A stretch of 64,000 nucleotides of DNA from Takakia lepidozioides (GCA_030704615.1 CM060734.1:12710001-12774000), one strand, 5' to 3'. Shown: positions 32,970-47,900, counted from the first letter of the stretch. The notes: a model not told the origin generated them from the sequence alone. Translations and numbers: made by a program.

Positions 32970-35900
32970 ATGAAGTCATTCAAGAAGCTCAGGGATTTTG
33001 CACTCTCCAGCCATAAATCCAAAGACAAGTCCAATGGTGCTGCGCATGTGTTACCAACACAGGATGTCGAGGAGGTCACCAAGGGCATGCAGGTTTGGCC
33101 TTGCCAAGCATTTTTTCTCTCGTGTATTCGAGCCAAGCATCTTCTTTGCTAAGCTTCTCTGTCACTTATGCTGAGTCTCTACATGCAAAGCGTCCTGTTG
33201 TTGTTGACAGAGAGGATCTGATGAGTCTGGATTCAGAGCAGAGTCCATTTTATTTGAGCAGAGTCATTTTATTATTATTTTTTCACATTCGCCTTGTATT
33301 TGATCACATCGAATCGTTTTTTTGATGCTTCTTAGATGTAAGAGTGCTATATTTGCTTTTGGCAGAGATTGGTTCTTGTCACGTTCCAGTAATTTTGCAG
33401 GTCTTGCAATCTTATTTTTGTAATATTTAGAACGGGTGTAAAACTTTGGAGTAATAAAGTCGACACTTTGTATAGTCTTTGATTTTTGGAATGTGCCCGC
33501 AGTGCGAACGAGTGCGAAACGATTTCGTCAGTCCTAAAATTTGTTTGAACAATGGTTCTATCAGTGTTTGGTATTGTCCAAGTCTGCCTTGAAGCACTTA
33601 AGCTTGTTAGAATGTCTCCTCTAGGCACATTAGCTGAATTTGTATCCATTATTCGGCAGTCCTTACTTGTTGCCCCTATCTAGAGGGGCTCTATAATCAA
33701 ATGCAACCAGCAGCATATCTGGTTGTCAAGTTTAGCTTTTGCGCCTTTAGCAGATGTGTACAACGGCGTGGCAGAGGTGTGTGCATGTTGACAGAGAGCG
33801 AGAGAGTAGAGCACTGGGCCTCACACATAAGCATCCTGACTGATGGACTGTTATAAGGCTTTTTATTCACCCCAGTTTGACATTCTGGAGCCACACACTT
33901 ATGACTGAAGGCAGCAACTTAGAATATGAGAGGCATGGATGAAACTGGACTTCCATGATATAGTTGATGTGCTTAAATTTTTTTCAGCTGACTAAGGTAA
34001 GCTCCAAATGTTGATCAGTTTGATGGATCTTTAAGGTTCACCTGCAAGGATGGTGTGCACACTGGAGGTGTCAGCTGTTATTATTACAGGGAAGGTCCCT
34101 GTTTGTCTGAGACGCCCATTGTGTTCACTGCCACGAAAATAATGGATTGACTGGAATATATATTTTGGGTCATATGAAATAGTATCATTCAGTTGCCGAA
34201 GAAAAACAGTCACAGGTCTCAAATGTTTTCTCAGATTTTCAAGTGATCGTGCAGGCAATAGTTTAACTACACCATAATCTGAAAGCTACGGATTGCAAGT
34301 AATTAATGGAGATGCTAGCTGTGATTGATGTGGTCAGCAGTGGGACTTCATCAGAAAAGTAATGGGAACCCAAAGTAACTGCCATTAAAGCAATGCTGAA
34401 CCTGTAGGGGTCATATTCCAAAGGCTTGCAAAGGGGGCATCCATTTCTCTTTCCCTAGAACTGCTTTAATAATGAATGGATTGTTTTGCTGGCCTTCTAG
34501 TTAAGCAAGAGCGATATTCTCTGCAGGATGTCCGGGCTATGGTACGACGATATGAGGGGTTGGTCACAGTGTCCTCCCAAGTTTCAACCCGCGCTTATGG
34601 TTAGTCTGTCATCTTACTGTTCTGTTCTTCTATAGTCTCCTTTTACGAGGGTCCAAGTGGGTTGTGGGTCATTAATACTAGTTGTGTTTTCCTCAACACT
34701 GAGCAATACTTCTTTGACCAGCATGGGACTGCTTCAGTCTGGGCGTGAGAGTCTGAAAGGGGAGCTCCTCTACATCCCATACAAACAGTTGATATTCATT
34801 TTCCTGTGTATTCAGCAACGTTGTGATCTATTAATGAGCCACCTTTAGTGTAGCCTATCTTCTCCTTGTTCAGGTGTATGCACATGACACCGAATCACAA
34901 GACATCGGGTTTTTTGGTTAATTTTGGAGTTTGGTTTTATGCTGCACAGACTTGTCTGCAGCTGTTCAAGAAATGGCCTCGTATCTCATCAACTCTTATG
35001 GGGTTCTAGACGAAGAGATTGGTAAACTTCCCTCCTCTCTGTTATTGAGACAACTGCTTTAGGATTGTGGGACCATCTTAAATGCAATAAGGCTGGAATA
35101 TAAACACAGAATAAGAAAGTACTAATAAAACTTTACTCGCTGTAGCCTTTTGGCCATAGACCTTTCCCCTGGTTTGGATAGACCACAGAGGGGAAAAGAT
35201 AGAGTAAGTGACTAGGGGAAAACAGAATGGGGCCACTGGCATTGCCGATTGCTGGCTCCACTACCTTTGGTGACTTACAAATGGTTTAGGCTTTCCAGAT
35301 TTCAATCTGGAACCTCTTAGGTGAGGATGGCCATCATTTCAAGGTTCTCATGTAGAGTAAAAAGAGGTGCACTTTCATGTCTATGCTGACAATCTCGGTC
35401 AGAGGAACCCATGGCACTGGTATTTTCAGCAACGTGTTCACAAATGGGCTCATGTTCTCCTTTTCCAGCTGGGTTAACTTATTGTTCAGATGTAAGAAGC
35501 CACTCTCCGTTAGAACAGAGACCTTGTCCCCAATGTGGAAGGCTGTGCCATTCTTAAGAGAGGCTAGCTGCACTTGGCCTCCCATACAGTAGACCCATAC
35601 TCTTAAGGTTGGTCAATTTGGACTGCACGAGCATGCAGGCTATTAAAATGAGACAACTCTTTCCTGCATTTCCACAAGCTTTTCGGTGTGTAGCTCCCAG
35701 CTATATCATGGGAGAATTGAGAGATGATATTAGGTGGCTGAGCATAGATACTGTTGTGCCACACCAACTTATCTGGATGGTGAGGCTGCATTTACCAGGG
35801 GATTCTTGTTCTTGGCAGTTGTGCTAAGGCCCTTTTGGTTGAATTGTGTCATCTTCTTAGCGGTCGTGGGGAGGTCAGGTGGGAAGAGGGATCTGTTGCT

Positions 35901-38900
35901 GTATCCATATTATTTTCTGATGAAAGCAGACAAAGTGAGTGAGAGACATTTACTCCCAAATCTGTCCAGGTGACTAGAGGGTTGTTCACTCCAGGTGGAT
36001 AGTGCATAATCCATATGGCTGGGGGGAATTGTGCTATGTAGCTTAATAGTGGCAAGGTGAGGGAAAACACTGATTGGTTCTCTATTTTTCCAGTGTTTCC
36101 TGTGAAAGTGTGGATTTGGTAGCATTTGCTGAAGTGTAGGAAACTTGCAGTATTCCTGGAGAGATACATGATGCTGACCAAAGCCAGCGTAAATAAGAGC
36201 CTCTTCCCCTTGCATATACTACCCTTTGTGGGGGCGGGGGGGTGGGCTGTATCATTGATACGCTGCAGAATTTGTTGCACATGGGATTAACTTTTATGCC
36301 AAATCCATTGATAGCTGACATGCCCATTGTGGTTCTTCAGGAAAGGTGTTCAAGATTGTTGGGAGAGTGCAGTTTGATATTGCAAAACTCTTAGATGCCT
36401 ATGTAAGTATTTCCGTTCTGTTTTTTCAAATTGTAGCACTTGTTAACTTTGTTCATAATTAAGGTAGACCTCTTTTATTCATCAGCCGCTTTGCTTTCCA
36501 AGAGGAGCCATGTAGCGCGCAATTTGAGGCAAACAGCAGGAATGGAAGCACTGGCCTGGCGGATGATCGGTTTAATCCTTTGGCTGAATATACACTTGGC
36601 TCAAACTTAGATGTGATTTTCTCATGCCTAAATGCTGTTACAATGGAAAATCTGATTGAAATGTCAGGAGTTTATGTACTGCAGGCTGCCCATGTTTCTC
36701 AGACCGTCACAGCGCCCACTGAGAGTCTTATCAGTGAACTTCAGACAGTTGGGGTGAGTGCATGCCAAGTTCCCTAGAGACAATTGAACTCTGTAAATAA
36801 AAGTCCCTTTCCCTGCAGGTACTACACCTTTCGTCGGTGGGCTCTATACTGAGTTCACTAGAATATACACTCTCCACTCATCCGAAGGACCTTTAAAAGG
36901 CAAAGAATCCCATAGAGGGAACCTGGCTAACATCGTCCTTGGATGACCTGTCAATCTTCTTTCACCTGCTTGAATGAATAATATAATGAGAAAGTTATTG
37001 GATACTCTATGCCATTTCCTTAGACAAATATCTGTTAGACCTAATTTAGATTAGGAAGCACTTCATCCCTACAGTTGTGACATTTCATATCTGAACAGAT
37101 GTGACTCTTCCTTATGAAGAGTCATCTTCCTTAGGATAGAACTTAAGAAGAAAACATTATTAAGAAGTTAGTTACTTTGTAATATACAGAAGGATTCTCT
37201 CTCATTCTCTCTCTCATCTGAATGCTCTCATTTCATGGTATCAGAGCCATCCTGTGAAACCAACTAAAGTTGTCTAGTGCGATCCACAGTAGTCGAGGGA
37301 CGCCTCGACTCCTGCGGAACGGGGGACGCCTCGAACCATAGGATCTCACTTATTCATTTTTCTTTTAGGTGCTTGTCAGAAGCACAACAAAACAAAATAT
37401 AATTCGAGTAAGCTGCTTTGAAAAATAAGCACTTTAAGATCCGCATAGGCGGGTTCGTATTAGTTCTTCTGAAGAGGAAGAAGTTCTAAAAACAGCTCTG
37501 TTTATCTCATTGTGAAGTCAACAGATCGTTGGGAAGATGTCAGGCTTAAAGGTCACGGACCTTCCCAAATTCGATGGAACTTATTTCCATGTGTGGGAGC
37601 ATAGGTTCCTAATGTTTCTAAGAGCTGAGAAAATGCAAGGTGTTGTTGATGGCACAGTGCCAAGACCCACCACACCCATCCCAGCTTCAGGAGGAGCAGT
37701 TGTGCATACTCCTGCTACTGGCGCTGGCAGCAAGATAGAATGGGATAACCAAAATAACATTGCGTTATCCTATCTTCTTAATTGCCTGGATAATAGCCAG
37801 ATAAATCATGTTACTGCTTTTACCATCGCTCAAGAAGCATGGACAGCACTTAACGATCTATATGATGCGCAAGACACGGTGACCAAGATGTATCTTAAGG
37901 ATCAGCTTGTCACTCTAAAGTTCAAGGAGGGAGCCAGCCTTACTAAGCATATTCATGCTTTTCGAGCTTTGTTAGATCAACTTAGCTCTGCTGGTTCGGG
38001 GGTACGTAACGAGGAGGCTGTTATATCCTTGATGCGTAGTATGCCACCTTCATATCGTAATTTCTTAACAGCCTTAAGAAGAAATCAGGCTCTTACCCTT
38101 ACACAACTGATCACCTATCTTCTCCAGGAGGAGACCATGATGAAACATGATGATCCTGAACCTGTTGCCACTTTACTGTCCACCCAAAAGCAGGGGTTCA
38201 TACCTCGAGGAGGAGGTCGACCTTCTACCTCATCTGTATCTACCAGTCAGCCCCCTAGCTCTAATGGGAAGCGTTCTTTAAAATGCTTTTACTGCAAGAT
38301 GACCAATCATGTCATTAAGGACTGTCGCAAGCGCATTGCTGCAGAAAAGCAAGCTGCTCAAAATCTGGACAGACCAAAGACTGTTAGACGCTTGCTTGTC
38401 ACAGCTATGTTTCCTACTCCTGCAAGGGATACGAGTTGGTACGTTGATACCGGTGCCACAGACCACATGGCCCATGATAGGAGTCACTTTCATACCTACA
38501 CTTCTTTAGATCCTGCTCAAATTGTCTATTTAGGAGACAACTCGACTCAATCTATTGTTGGCATAGGCGATGTCTACGTTACCCTTCCTCACGGTGAGCC
38601 TATCATTATCTCTAATGTTCTTCATGTCCCTGGCCTTACCAAGAACCTCTATTCCATCAACACCTTGATTCTTCCAATGGTGAGATGGTTTTACGTCGGG
38701 GAATTTGTTCCCTTACAGACTCCCAAGGTCAGCTTATTGCCAAATGTCCCCAAGTAAATGACCTTTACAAACTTGGTGAGTCCTGCCCTCCCCCTCCCAT
38801 TGTTGCCATCCCAGCATCTACTGCCACACCTGCTGAAGTGTGGCATCGACGTCTTGGCCATATTGGCCAAGCTCGGCTTCACCAACTGTTCACTGGCAAC

Positions 38901-41900
38901 ATGGTTCGGGGCATTGCTCCTATGAGTCTGAACAAACTTTCCCCATGTGTGTCTTGTATCCAAGGACAACACAACTGTAAGCCCTTCCCAAAGGATGGTG
39001 CCAGTCGTGCTACTAAGCTTCTAGGTCTGGTTCACTCAGACATCTGTGGACCTCTTACACCTGCAACCCATTCTGGTTTTCGTTTAATTGATGACTACTC
39101 GCGTTACACTACGGTGTATTTATTACGCAAGAAGTCATGCTCTCCACACTTTCAAAGAGTGGAAAACCTATGCTGAAAATCAACTCCACAAAACAATTCA
39201 GGTTCTCCGAACTGACAATGGAGGTGAATACGTTTCGCAAGCCTTTACCGACTTCTGTGCTCAGTATGGGATACATAGGCAGTTGACAGTTCCTCATACC
39301 CCTCAACATAATGGTGTTGCAGAGCGCATGAACCAAACCCTCATGAAGATGGTGCGATCTACCTTATTTCATGCTCATCTCTCCAAGTCATATTGGGGAG
39401 AGGCCATGATTACAGCTAATTACGTCAACAATCGTATCCCAACCGTAGCTTTACCGCCAGACAAAACTCCTTATGATGAGCTATGGCATAGTTCTAAACC
39501 TGACATATCTCATATGAGAGTATTTGGCTGCACTGCTTTTGCTCATGTCCATGAACAGACTCGTACTAAGCTAGATCCTAGGAGTATCGAATGTCGCTTC
39601 TTAGGTTATAGTGAGTCCTCTAAAGCTTATAAGCTGGAGCGTAAGTCTGATCGCAGGGTTATTATTTCTCGTGACGTCCAATTTCTAGAAGATGTTACTT
39701 CATCTCTTGTCAACCCCGTATCTTTCAATGCTGATGGCCTTACAGATGAAGAATTGCAGCAAGAGCTGACTTTCTTTCAACCCTATCCTAATACAATTGT
39801 TCCACCATCCTACCCTGCACCTCCAGTGGGAGCAGTAGCTCCTCCCATCTTGCCTACCCCTCCTGGCACACCGCCTCAGGTTGTTCTAAAGACATATTCT
39901 AGACGGCCTACTACCCAAGGTACTTCTACTACCCAAACTACTGGATCCACCTCTCTTCCCAGCTCTCGTCCTCCATCGGAGCGCAATCATACTTGGACCA
40001 TTACAGCTCTTCCTTCTGGACGCCAAGCTGTAGGCTGCAAATGGGTTTACAAGCTGAAGATGAATCCTGACGGCTCCATTGCACGCTACAAAGCAAGATT
40101 CCTGATGGCCTTGAAGGTGCCGGGGATCTCCAACGAGCTTGCAAGTTACATCACTCTATCTATGGACTCAAACAGTCCTCTCGCATGTGGTATCAACGTA
40201 TTGATACTTTCCTTCTTAAAATAGGTTTTGTTCGCTCTACGGCTGATTCCAATGTCTACATTTATGATAAACACCCTGATTTTGGGATCTTAGCCCTTTA
40301 TGTGGACGACACCATCATTACAAGTAACAGTCTCTCTCTCCTTACTTATTGGGAGGAAACTAATTGTCTGCGGTAGAGCAGTTAATTGGTGGACTAATGA
40401 GATTAAACTCAAGATAGCTGAGAGACGAGCCCTCTATAAAGAGTGCTGCAATTTGGAAACCAACAGAGAATTGTGGGCGAGGTACTACCAGCTCCATAAA
40501 GATATCAATCAGCTTGTTAGGTCTCAGAAGAAATTATACTGGGACAAGTTATACAGTGAAATAAACTCAAACCACCATGGTGGTAATGACAAGAAATTCT
40601 GGTTGGCCCTTCAACGTTTGTACAAACCGAAAAACGGTCAGCAAGTACAAGCGCTGAAGACTACTAAAGGTGCAGTGGTGACTTCATCGGTTGACATTGT
40701 CAAAACCTTTGAAACTCACTACAGTATCCTTGGCAGAACTTCTAGGTCTAACAGTTAGGGGTCTTCTGCAGAATGGAGGGACACAGTTGGAAAAACTGTT
40801 CCTATGATTCAAAACAGCCCTGATGAACTGGAGTATATTTCAATGGCTTATAATGCTCCCATTAGTTCTTCTGAGATTGTGGAAGCAATTGAACATTTAA
40901 ATGGATATAAAGCTGGTGGACCTGATGGTATTGTCAACGAGCTTATCAAGCATGGTGGCGATCCCATGATAGAGGCCCTAGTTCTCCTCTTTAACCTTAT
41001 CTGGAAGACTGAAATGATCCCCTTTCGCTGGTGACAGGGGGTCATTGTCAATCTATACAAGAAGGGTGACAGAGAAGAACCGGGGAACTACCGTGGCATC
41101 ACGCTCCTCAATGCTGTTGGCAAGACATTCTGCAGAGTTATAAGTACTCGTCTCGAGGTTGATCTGGAGTCTAGAGGTTGTTTCCACGAAGGCCAAGCTG
41201 GCTTTCGGCGAAACAGGGGCTGTGTGGATCATATCTTCACTCTAAGCCAGATTATCCAGGGAAGGAAAAAAGAAGGGAAACCCACTTATGTCTTTTTCCT
41301 GGATGTCAAAAAGGCTTATGACACAGTGTGGAGAGATGGCCTATGGTTCCGCCTCTGGTCTTGTGGGATCAAGGGAAAGATGTGGAGAGTTGTCCACAAC
41401 TTGTATGCTCACACCAAAAGCTGTGTCACTGTTAACGGACAGAAGTCCAACTTCTTTGACATAGACCAAGGTGTAGCTCAAGGATGTACTCTCTCCCCTC
41501 TGCTCTTCAATGTTTTCATCAATCAACTCCTCGAGGATGTGGAAAGTGAGGGATTTGGGTTAAGGGTGGGTGATACCACCATATCAGCCCTTATGTTTGC
41601 GGATGACTTCGCAGGCATAGGGGAGACTCTAACCAATCTCCAGGAGTTGATTGATTGCGCGAAGAGATACTTTGATCTTTGGGGGCTAGAGGCTAATGTC
41701 AGCAAATGTGCAGTGGTAGCATTCAACGACAGAGGAGAGGGAGGAAGTGATCTTAAGTGGCAGTGGGGTAGCCAAGAGATCCCGGTCCTCCCTTCCTACA
41801 CTTACCTGGGCGTTGAGTTCTCCTCCAATTGTAATTGGGATGCACATATCCGGAAAGTTGTTCAAACTGGCAAGGGCAAAGCTCTGGGGCTCACTAAATT

Positions 41901-44900
41901 TTTCCACTGCAGAGGGGTCAACTCTGAGGTTAAGAAAACCATGCTTTGTCACGTTATTAGACCTGATCCATTCAAGTGGGGGTGCTTAAGGAGTGTATGT
42001 CAGCATGCTCCAAAACAGCCAATGTGGCTGTTCGGGGTGAGTTTGGCATTCCGTCCTTAAGCTCCCGACGAGATGAATTCAAGGTCAGATGGTGGGGTGA
42101 GCTGCAACATATGCCCAACACCAGATATCCTAAATTAATCGACTCTATATCTTGGAAACAGGACCGCCCTGTCAAACAGGCTAAGTCCTGGCAGAAGAGA
42201 GTAGAAGAGATCCTCAAGGACCTGGACCTGGATCCACAAGTCTTGACCCTGCTGGATAAATCTGACTTAGAGGCTGTAGTGTCCTCAGCCATGTCTGTTG
42301 CCATGAGATTGTCTGATGAAAATGAAGTTAGGCAGAAAACTTCCCTGAACTTGTTTCCAGTCTGTCACATGGGGGAGGACATCTTGGATGACCTCAAGGG
42401 TCTACCCACTCTCGGCACTAGACTGAAATTTAAACTCAGGGCAGGAAGCCTACCTTTGAACAGCAAACAGAAGCAGAGAGGAAAGGGAGAGTGCAATTGC
42501 CCGTTGTGTGGGCAATCTGAAGACAGTATTCATTTTCTGATACACTGTCCGGGGTTCTCTCACCAAAGAGACGCTCTCTTCAAATCTATTAAGGGAATTG
42601 TGCCTGTACCCCTGTTTACCAACTTTGAAAGTCTCGAGGCTGAGCCAAAAGCCCAGGCCCTCCTGAGGCCTAGTTTTTGGGCAAATCACACACAGCAGAT
42701 TGATGCTTGTGTGAAGGGATTTCTAGAGGATATCTGGAAAACCCGGATTAATTCTTTATATGGAGGTAAGTCTTACTACCAACGTCAGCCCCTGACAGAG
42801 GTAGGTTCTGTCCCTTTTGTTCCCGCTCAAACTGGGCGCGGGGTCAATGGCCACAAGGCTACGGCAAACAACGTCTTATGAGTACAATCTCCTTATTTGA
42901 AAGACTGTCTCAAGAAGGAATTTGAGATGACCGACTTAGGGGAAGTCCACCATTGTGTTGGTCATGAAGTTACCCGGGACAGAGTTGCTGGCTGAATACG
43001 ACTCTCTCAGAAGTGGTATCTCCTTCAAAAGCTTAAGGAATTTAATATGCAAGATAGCAAACCACTTCGCACCCTATGGAACTGGGCCTTCATCTCTCTA
43101 CCCATGATTCTCCTACCACTGACGAGGCTAAACAGTTCATGCTTACTGTTCCTTACAAATCTGCTTGTGGCTCATTAATGTGGGCCATGGTTTGCACCAG
43201 GCCCGACCTCTCCTATCCAGTGGGAGTTGTGGCCCAATTTACTGCCGTTAAGCGTATCTTTCGATACGTCAAGGGCACTCTATATCTCTATTCCAATACA
43301 CTCGTGTTCTTCAGCCTCGCCCTCTATATGGGTTTTCTGATGCTGATTGGGGTGGCAATCTCGATTCTAGACATTCCACCTCTATATACACTTTTATTCT
43401 TTCTGCTGGTGTTATTACCTGGGCCAGTCGCAAGCAACGGGCCATTGCCTTGTCTAGCACAGAGGCCGAGTACATGGCCTTGATGAAAGCTAGCACCGAA
43501 GCTATTTGGCTCCGTCATCTACTCCAAGACCTTGGCTTTCTTAATGCCACTGATCCCACTACTATCTTTTGTGATAATCAGAGTGCTATTGCTCTGATTG
43601 ACACTACCAAGTTCCACGACAGGACCAAGCACATCGACATACAATTCCTTTGCATTCGCGACCAAGTTCTCAACAAACATGTCATTTTATCACAATATCT
43701 GGCAGGGCATCCTTCTCCTGGGTGTCCATTGTTGTGTAGTGTATGGCTGTTTTTCATTCCTATCTGATTAGACATTGTGATGTGACATGGCAGTTCTTGC
43801 CAAGATGTTGTGAGGAGCTATGTACATAAGCATGCATTATACCACGTTTCTCTACAAGATGCTTCAGACCTTTCGTTTTTATGAAAGGGTGAAGACAAAA
43901 GGTATTGGCATTTGGCTAAATTGTGTTGGTGGGATTATGTTGGGCAGGAAAGCAAGAAACGCTATGATGAGAAAAGGTGAACATTTTTCCAATAACCTTG
44001 AATCTTTTGTTCCTTGTGATTGTCCCCAAGGCTGGTTTAGCTAGGAATTAAGAAAGGTGATAGAGAGTCTAGTGTGGAATTTATTGCCAACTCAACATTA
44101 GGCATCTAGCAGATGACCTATTAAATAAGTTGACTAGTTTTGGGTAGTTAATTCTGGCCCTCATAGATTGTTGAAAGAAAGGTTTGGAGGTACTTAGGTT
44201 CTCAGTGAGAACACTCTCCATTTGGAGGTTCAAGCTAAGATCAAGATAGCATGTGAGGCTGGGTGCTGGGGCTCAGATTAGGTGTAAATGATGCAGGCAG
44301 GCACTGGATCAGCATAGAATACGTGTGGCAAAAGCGAGACCTAAGAATGGCAAAGGTGATGCACAGGAAGATCCACAGTTGCAAGTGGCAAAAGATGAGT
44401 TTGATGAGGTTGCCATGTTTTTGGGCTGTCGCTTGCTCTCTCTGGAGCAAGGGCGCCCTCGCAGCCTCATCACTCAGGCTGCCCGCCACCATGCTGCCCA
44501 GGTTCTGTTTCTTTCTCTCCCCTCCTGCTTTTTGCTGCTCCGTTCGTCTGCTGGTGGTATCCCAGATCAGTCTTGAGGCAGTAGGAAAACATGTTGAGAT
44601 GAACTTGGTGAGTTAGACATTGCCCGGAGGGAAGCCCTGGTCATTTGCCCTTTTTATGGTCATCTTTTGTTTGGGTTCATCGGGGCTCTGCAAATGCAAT
44701 TTTGGTGGGGAAAGTAGCAGTTTCATCCATGTATCCATTCGGAGTTTTATGGCCTTACCTGCTTCATAGAATATTGCCGTCTTTTAACTTGGAGTTGAAA
44801 ATGTTTCCAATCTTGCCGAGTATTGCGCTTGTTGCGATGAAGATAGGGTCATGTTAGCAGTCTCCTGTAGACAAATGTCACTTTCATGCTGGATTTCCAG

Positions 44901-47900
44901 TACTTAAAAGCTTGTGTACCTGTCAAACTACACCCAGATGGAGATATTTCGGCATACAAGATCTGTGTTGCAAAGATAGAAGCCAAAATCCGGAATCTCT
45001 GTAGCCAACCCAATAAAGTGAGGGGTTTGTCATTTGGTGTCTATGAAATGTGTCATGTTATGAGAGTCTTTCTTACCTTGAAAATGGTGCATCCATACCT
45101 GTTGGACCACACTGAGGTCAAGGGCATTGTTGGATTGGTTGCAGATGCAGCTTTTCAGCAAAGGGCTGACCGCTCTCCATGGGATTGAGCCCTACATGAA
45201 GCAAGTTACCCATGAACGCAACATCGATCGGCAGCTTAGCTCTCTGGACAGAGGGTTGTTTGATGATGCAAATGATGAAATAGCTTCATTTGCCGATGAT
45301 GTGTCATACATTGAGGACAGGGAGGACTTCGGTGGTTCTGCAAACTTTGAACACGTGAGTCTTTCCTATCTTCTCTATGGGTAAGACATCTTAGACCAGA
45401 TCTAAACACATGGTATAACTTTCAATCTCACAATTTCACATACTATTTCACATTCCCTTCCATCTCATGTGGAGGCTTGTTTAATGAGGTTTCCATTTTA
45501 AACAGTGGCCCAAGTTTGGGCTGATATGTAGAAGCATAGAAATTACTTCAGAGATGGTGTCAAGGCAGCTGCTTCATATCTGCCAAGCTCTCCATCTGAC
45601 TCTCTGCTGTCACATCACAGCCTCTGCTGGTCAAGGATGGGCCTGCTTGAATGGGGAGGGCCATTGGCCTTTGTGTCCTTTTCTATTGTTCCCCCTGCTC
45701 TGTAAGCAACTCTTTCAGGGTGTAATATGTCCCATGCAAGGTATATCCAAGTGAATCACCATTGCCAAGCTACCTACATATCTAGGCTGGACAGTTGTGC
45801 AAACAGATGATGTCATCTGCCATAGGTTTGGACATCCCTATATCATTGATATGGAGCAGATCAAACAAAATTCGACTTGTTGGGATTTATCGCCTCTCCT
45901 CATGATATTGCTTGCAAAGACTGCATCCCTGCATTCTCATCCAAGATGGCAGTACGGCTCATGGGGGAGTAGTTGTCTCTTGATGGACCATTTCTGGAAC
46001 TCCATCATCGTATGTATGTGGTGGTTTGTGTCATCGTTTTGTGTGCTGCTGCAATTCTCGAGTGAGTGCACCCAACCGATTTGGAAAGACTTTTGACAGA
46101 GGTGTGTGTTGGCACCACGCTCAATTCTATCATTGTCTCTCCTGAATTGAACAACGGAGGGTGTATGTTGCACAGAAGTTGGAATTTAAAGTTGTTAAAA
46201 CTAACATATGTGGTCCCACTCTTCTTCCTGCTTTGGTAGGAACATTATGTGACGTCTGCTGCTTGGAGCCATTCGCATAGTAGCATGCATGCCTCTGAGC
46301 TAGAACTTGGGTCTCAGGGTCCAGTACCCAGTACCCACTTCTTAATGGAGTGCTGAATTCTGAAGAGCTGCACCAGCATCCTGTGCATAACTGTTGTTGC
46401 AAGAGATGGTGGCCTGAAAACTTATTTATAATAAGTAGAGTTTATTCATGAACTCTGTTTGGTATGGTACAGAATACTTTTTTATAATAAGTAGAGTATA
46501 TTCTCGATGAACTCTCTTTGGTATGGTAGAGAAATAAAAAACTCAATATGATATTCTTAATGTATTCAGTGCATTAAAAAGTCCCTGTTGATGATCTTCT
46601 ACCCCAGACCATCAAGAGTTCCCCTGACAAATGAGTTCACATATTGCTGCATATGTATCTTGCAGGAGGGTGCTGTACCATTGAATCTGTCACAGGAATG
46701 GAGCAGTTTGTTAGAAGTGTCGGGCAGTTTGGACCAGCATGCCCCCTATACCAACGAGCGAGATAGCTCTCCGTTGCATCAGGCGAGAGTTGGAGCCAGC
46801 AACTCCGCACCTCCCTCGCCCATTGCCAGCTTTGAAGGTGGGGACAACATTCAAGAGCTTGATGTGGACCACCTTTCCAATGGAAAGTCAAGTCCCGTTT
46901 CTTTATCCAGAAGAAGATCCCCTCCAGTCTATTTGGACTCTATTGGTGGTCAGAGTTCAGTGACAGGCCCCTACGAAAGGCTAGCCATTGAGTATTATCC
47001 ATCGGCATTGGACCACAGTCAAACCCCTGGTTTAGTTGCCCATCAGCTCCCAGGTAGAGAAAGCTCAATCCCAGCATGTTCACCCGGGGTACGCCGAACA
47101 AAAACCAGATTGGGTGTTCCTTTAACAATGTTCTCTGCATTGGAGCCAGCTAGGTCCCAGCTCATGCCACTGCCACCTTCAAAAGAGGCACCTCCGGTTC
47201 TTAACTTTGTTGCCCCCTCTTTGTCGTCAACCACAAATGGTACCATGACTGGCAATGCCATACCCTCCAAATCTAAGAAAAGGTACAGCCATTCGGGACC
47301 ATTAACCTCCTCCGCTGCTTTACGGGTCAGCCATTCAACTGTACCTAGTAGTGGGCCAATTCATTCGAGTATTCCCAACAGTGGGCCTTTGCCACCTCCT
47401 CCTCCTGATCCACCCAAACCAGGACAGTTGGGGTGGTTACCAATTGGCCGTACTTTTGGTTCTCCAAGAGTCTCTCCGTGTGTCTCCCCCCCTAAGATGT
47501 CACCGCCGCAAATCAGTGAGTTGCACAAGCTTCCTCCTCCTCCCCTTAGTGCTAGTTCTTCGCCGGTACCAGCCTCCACTGCAAGTTTGATTGCCCACTC
47601 AGCACCTTTGTCCAGACCACACTCTGAACCTGTAACAAGCTCTCCCCTGAAAGCTTCTCCCCTTCCTCCCCCTCCTCTTGGCAATTTGAAAGGCAGCCTA
47701 TCTGTGCCTGGTGGACATATCAGGCCACATAAGGAGCAACGATCCAAGGGCCTTCCGATTTCACAAGTTGTGGAGAGTGAGGAGGAGGGTTTCTTGCCAT
47801 CTTATGATATCAAGCAGGTGCCGATGAGTTGTAATACTTCAGGCCTGTCAACTGCAGGCAGGCTTCAAGTGGGCAGATCTGACCTATCATCCCTGGTATG

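Larger units (their letters stand above)
37033..43700 (+). mobile_element. Copia retrotransposon, 3'-truncated, with nested LINE
   Basis: A 203-bp 5' LTR (37033-37235, TGTTAGAC to CATTTCA) is followed directly by the tRNA-iMet primer-binding site TGGTATCAGAGCCA at 37236-37249. Gag-pol begins at 37537. The element sits in intron 5 of the BAR gene in the same orientation. A LINE interrupts its reverse transcriptase at 40345-42887. RNase H continues to about 43690 (HVILSQY), where similarity stops. No 3' LTR was found, so the element is truncated and cannot move on its own. Confidence 0.85.

Noticed and set aside
43700-44240. Copia 3' LTR
   Set aside because: No segment resembling 37033-37235 was recognised after the RNase H end.
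44885-45060. Open stretch (VKLHPDGDISAYKICVAKIE) as an extra exon of the BAR gene
   Set aside because: It has no family counterpart, and exons 6 and 7 already join in phase 0 with continuous similarity across the junction.
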